From: Urechis unicinctus
Taxonomy: Eukaryota; Annelida; Polychaeta; Xenopneusta; Urechidae
Direction: 5' to 3'
Assembly (NCBI GenBank): GCA_034190875.2
Contig: CM067349.1
Location: forward strand, 35,043,895-35,107,894
Length of the DNA stretch: 64,000 nucleotides
How positions within the stretch are numbered: position 1 is the stretch's first letter; every line of letters begins with the position of its first letter. A model generated the notes under the pieces. The model did not search any database and had not been told where the DNA came from. It worked only from the letters and a program-made list of their open reading frames with translations. Of this stretch, positions 63,661 through 64,000 are shown one piece after another. The position numbers were made by a program, and so were the translations under genes.

Positions 63661-64000
63661 ATGGCGAAGACAACTGAAACGATGGTGATTCCAGTCTACA
63701 CTCGCGACTTCTGTCAATTTTCGCTGACCTTGTGGAATAAGGACAGAGTTATACTTCTAGACACGGATCGGAAATTACAGATAGATTTGGATTTGAGAGA
63801 CTTTTTGTACGGTGGCTATGAGTTATCAGCCATAACAGAGACCCTAAACGCGGTAGAAGCGGGGACTCATCAAGAACGGGAGGTTTCCATGGGAGTAGAA
63901 GTTTCTATTAGTGTTCAACACCCGTCCCCGCTGGTGATAATAAAACATGACCAGGTAAAACTGCGTTTAGATAGATTTGCTTGGCGCATGCTGGTTGCCA
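63661..64000 (+). CDS. Partial ORF running off the window, unknown function
   Basis: The frame starts at an ATG in a strong eukaryotic context (AAAAATGG) and stays open for at least 113 codons to the window edge, so the C-terminus is missing. The product is mixed alpha/beta and charged, with no signal peptide and no membrane segment. Residues 13-46 alternate hydrophobic and polar residues as in beta strands. Residues 83-112 form a hairpin (VSISV, then LVIIKH) followed by LRLDRFAWRMLV. This resembles the hairpin-plus-helix seen in the preceding protein, so the two may be distant relatives or both carry PC4-like folds. It is co-directional with that gene and separated from it by 63 bases, which suggests a compact, virus-like gene array. 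No family was recognised with confidence. The missing end must be read from the adjoining sequence before the length or domain content is judged. Confidence 0.55.
   Translation, partial: MAKTTETMVIPVYTRDFCQFSLTLWNKDRVILLDTDRKLQIDLDLRDFLYGGYELSAITETLNAVEAGTHQEREVSMGVEVSISVQHPSPLVIIKHDQVKLRLDRFAWRMLVA

Noticed and set aside
62864-64000. Assignment of the gene cluster to a named virus family
   Set aside because: No hallmark gene is visible inside the window, and the PC4-like pattern alone does not identify a family.

Overview
The window reads as intergenic, repeat-built nuclear DNA of a eukaryote, most likely a metazoan and plausibly a marine invertebrate such as a mollusc (inference). It is A+T-rich and almost devoid of convincing open frames. 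It carries many very long (AT)n, (AC)n and (CT)n tracts and has no bacterial operon structure. I found no rRNA gene, no canonical tRNA, no CRISPR array and no recognisable host multi-exon gene.

Most of the sequence is explained by old duplications, found by reading the sequence against itself. (1) Block A (about 270-4965) recurs as A' (about 23910-28712), including its (CT)n and (AT)n tracts in the same relative positions; a third, shorter fragment lies at about 38755-39010. (2) A direct tandem duplication fills 7081-21189. Its two units (7081-13515 and 13516-21189) abut without spacer, share a nearly identical core, and differ by four length changes. (3) Block B (about 44940-48848) recurs as B' (about 55225-60055). 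B' contains an internal inversion (about 59388-59945), a changed order of sub-blocks and extra sequence. (4) Smaller diverged pairs are E (22915-23730 / 53535-54150), F (31060-31300 / 42230-42480), an inverted pair C (29050-29180 / 39860-40000), and short dispersed motifs. A short module is shared between the tandem units and the B blocks. A candidate solo LTR sits at 38277-38568.

The only region that looks like real coding sequence is the last kilobase, about 62.86-64.0 kb. It holds two intact, closely spaced plus-strand frames: 63226-63597 (123 aa) and 63661 to the window edge (at least 113 aa). A broken or partial frame lies just upstream. The region is richer in G+C than its surroundings. 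The 123-aa product has a C-terminal hairpin-plus-helix pattern that resembles PC4-type single-stranded-DNA-binding domains, and the next protein ends in a similar pattern. Compact spacing, one strand and no visible introns suggest the left part of an integrated DNA virus or virus-like element that continues beyond the window. That is inference: no hallmark gene such as polymerase, integrase or capsid is visible here.
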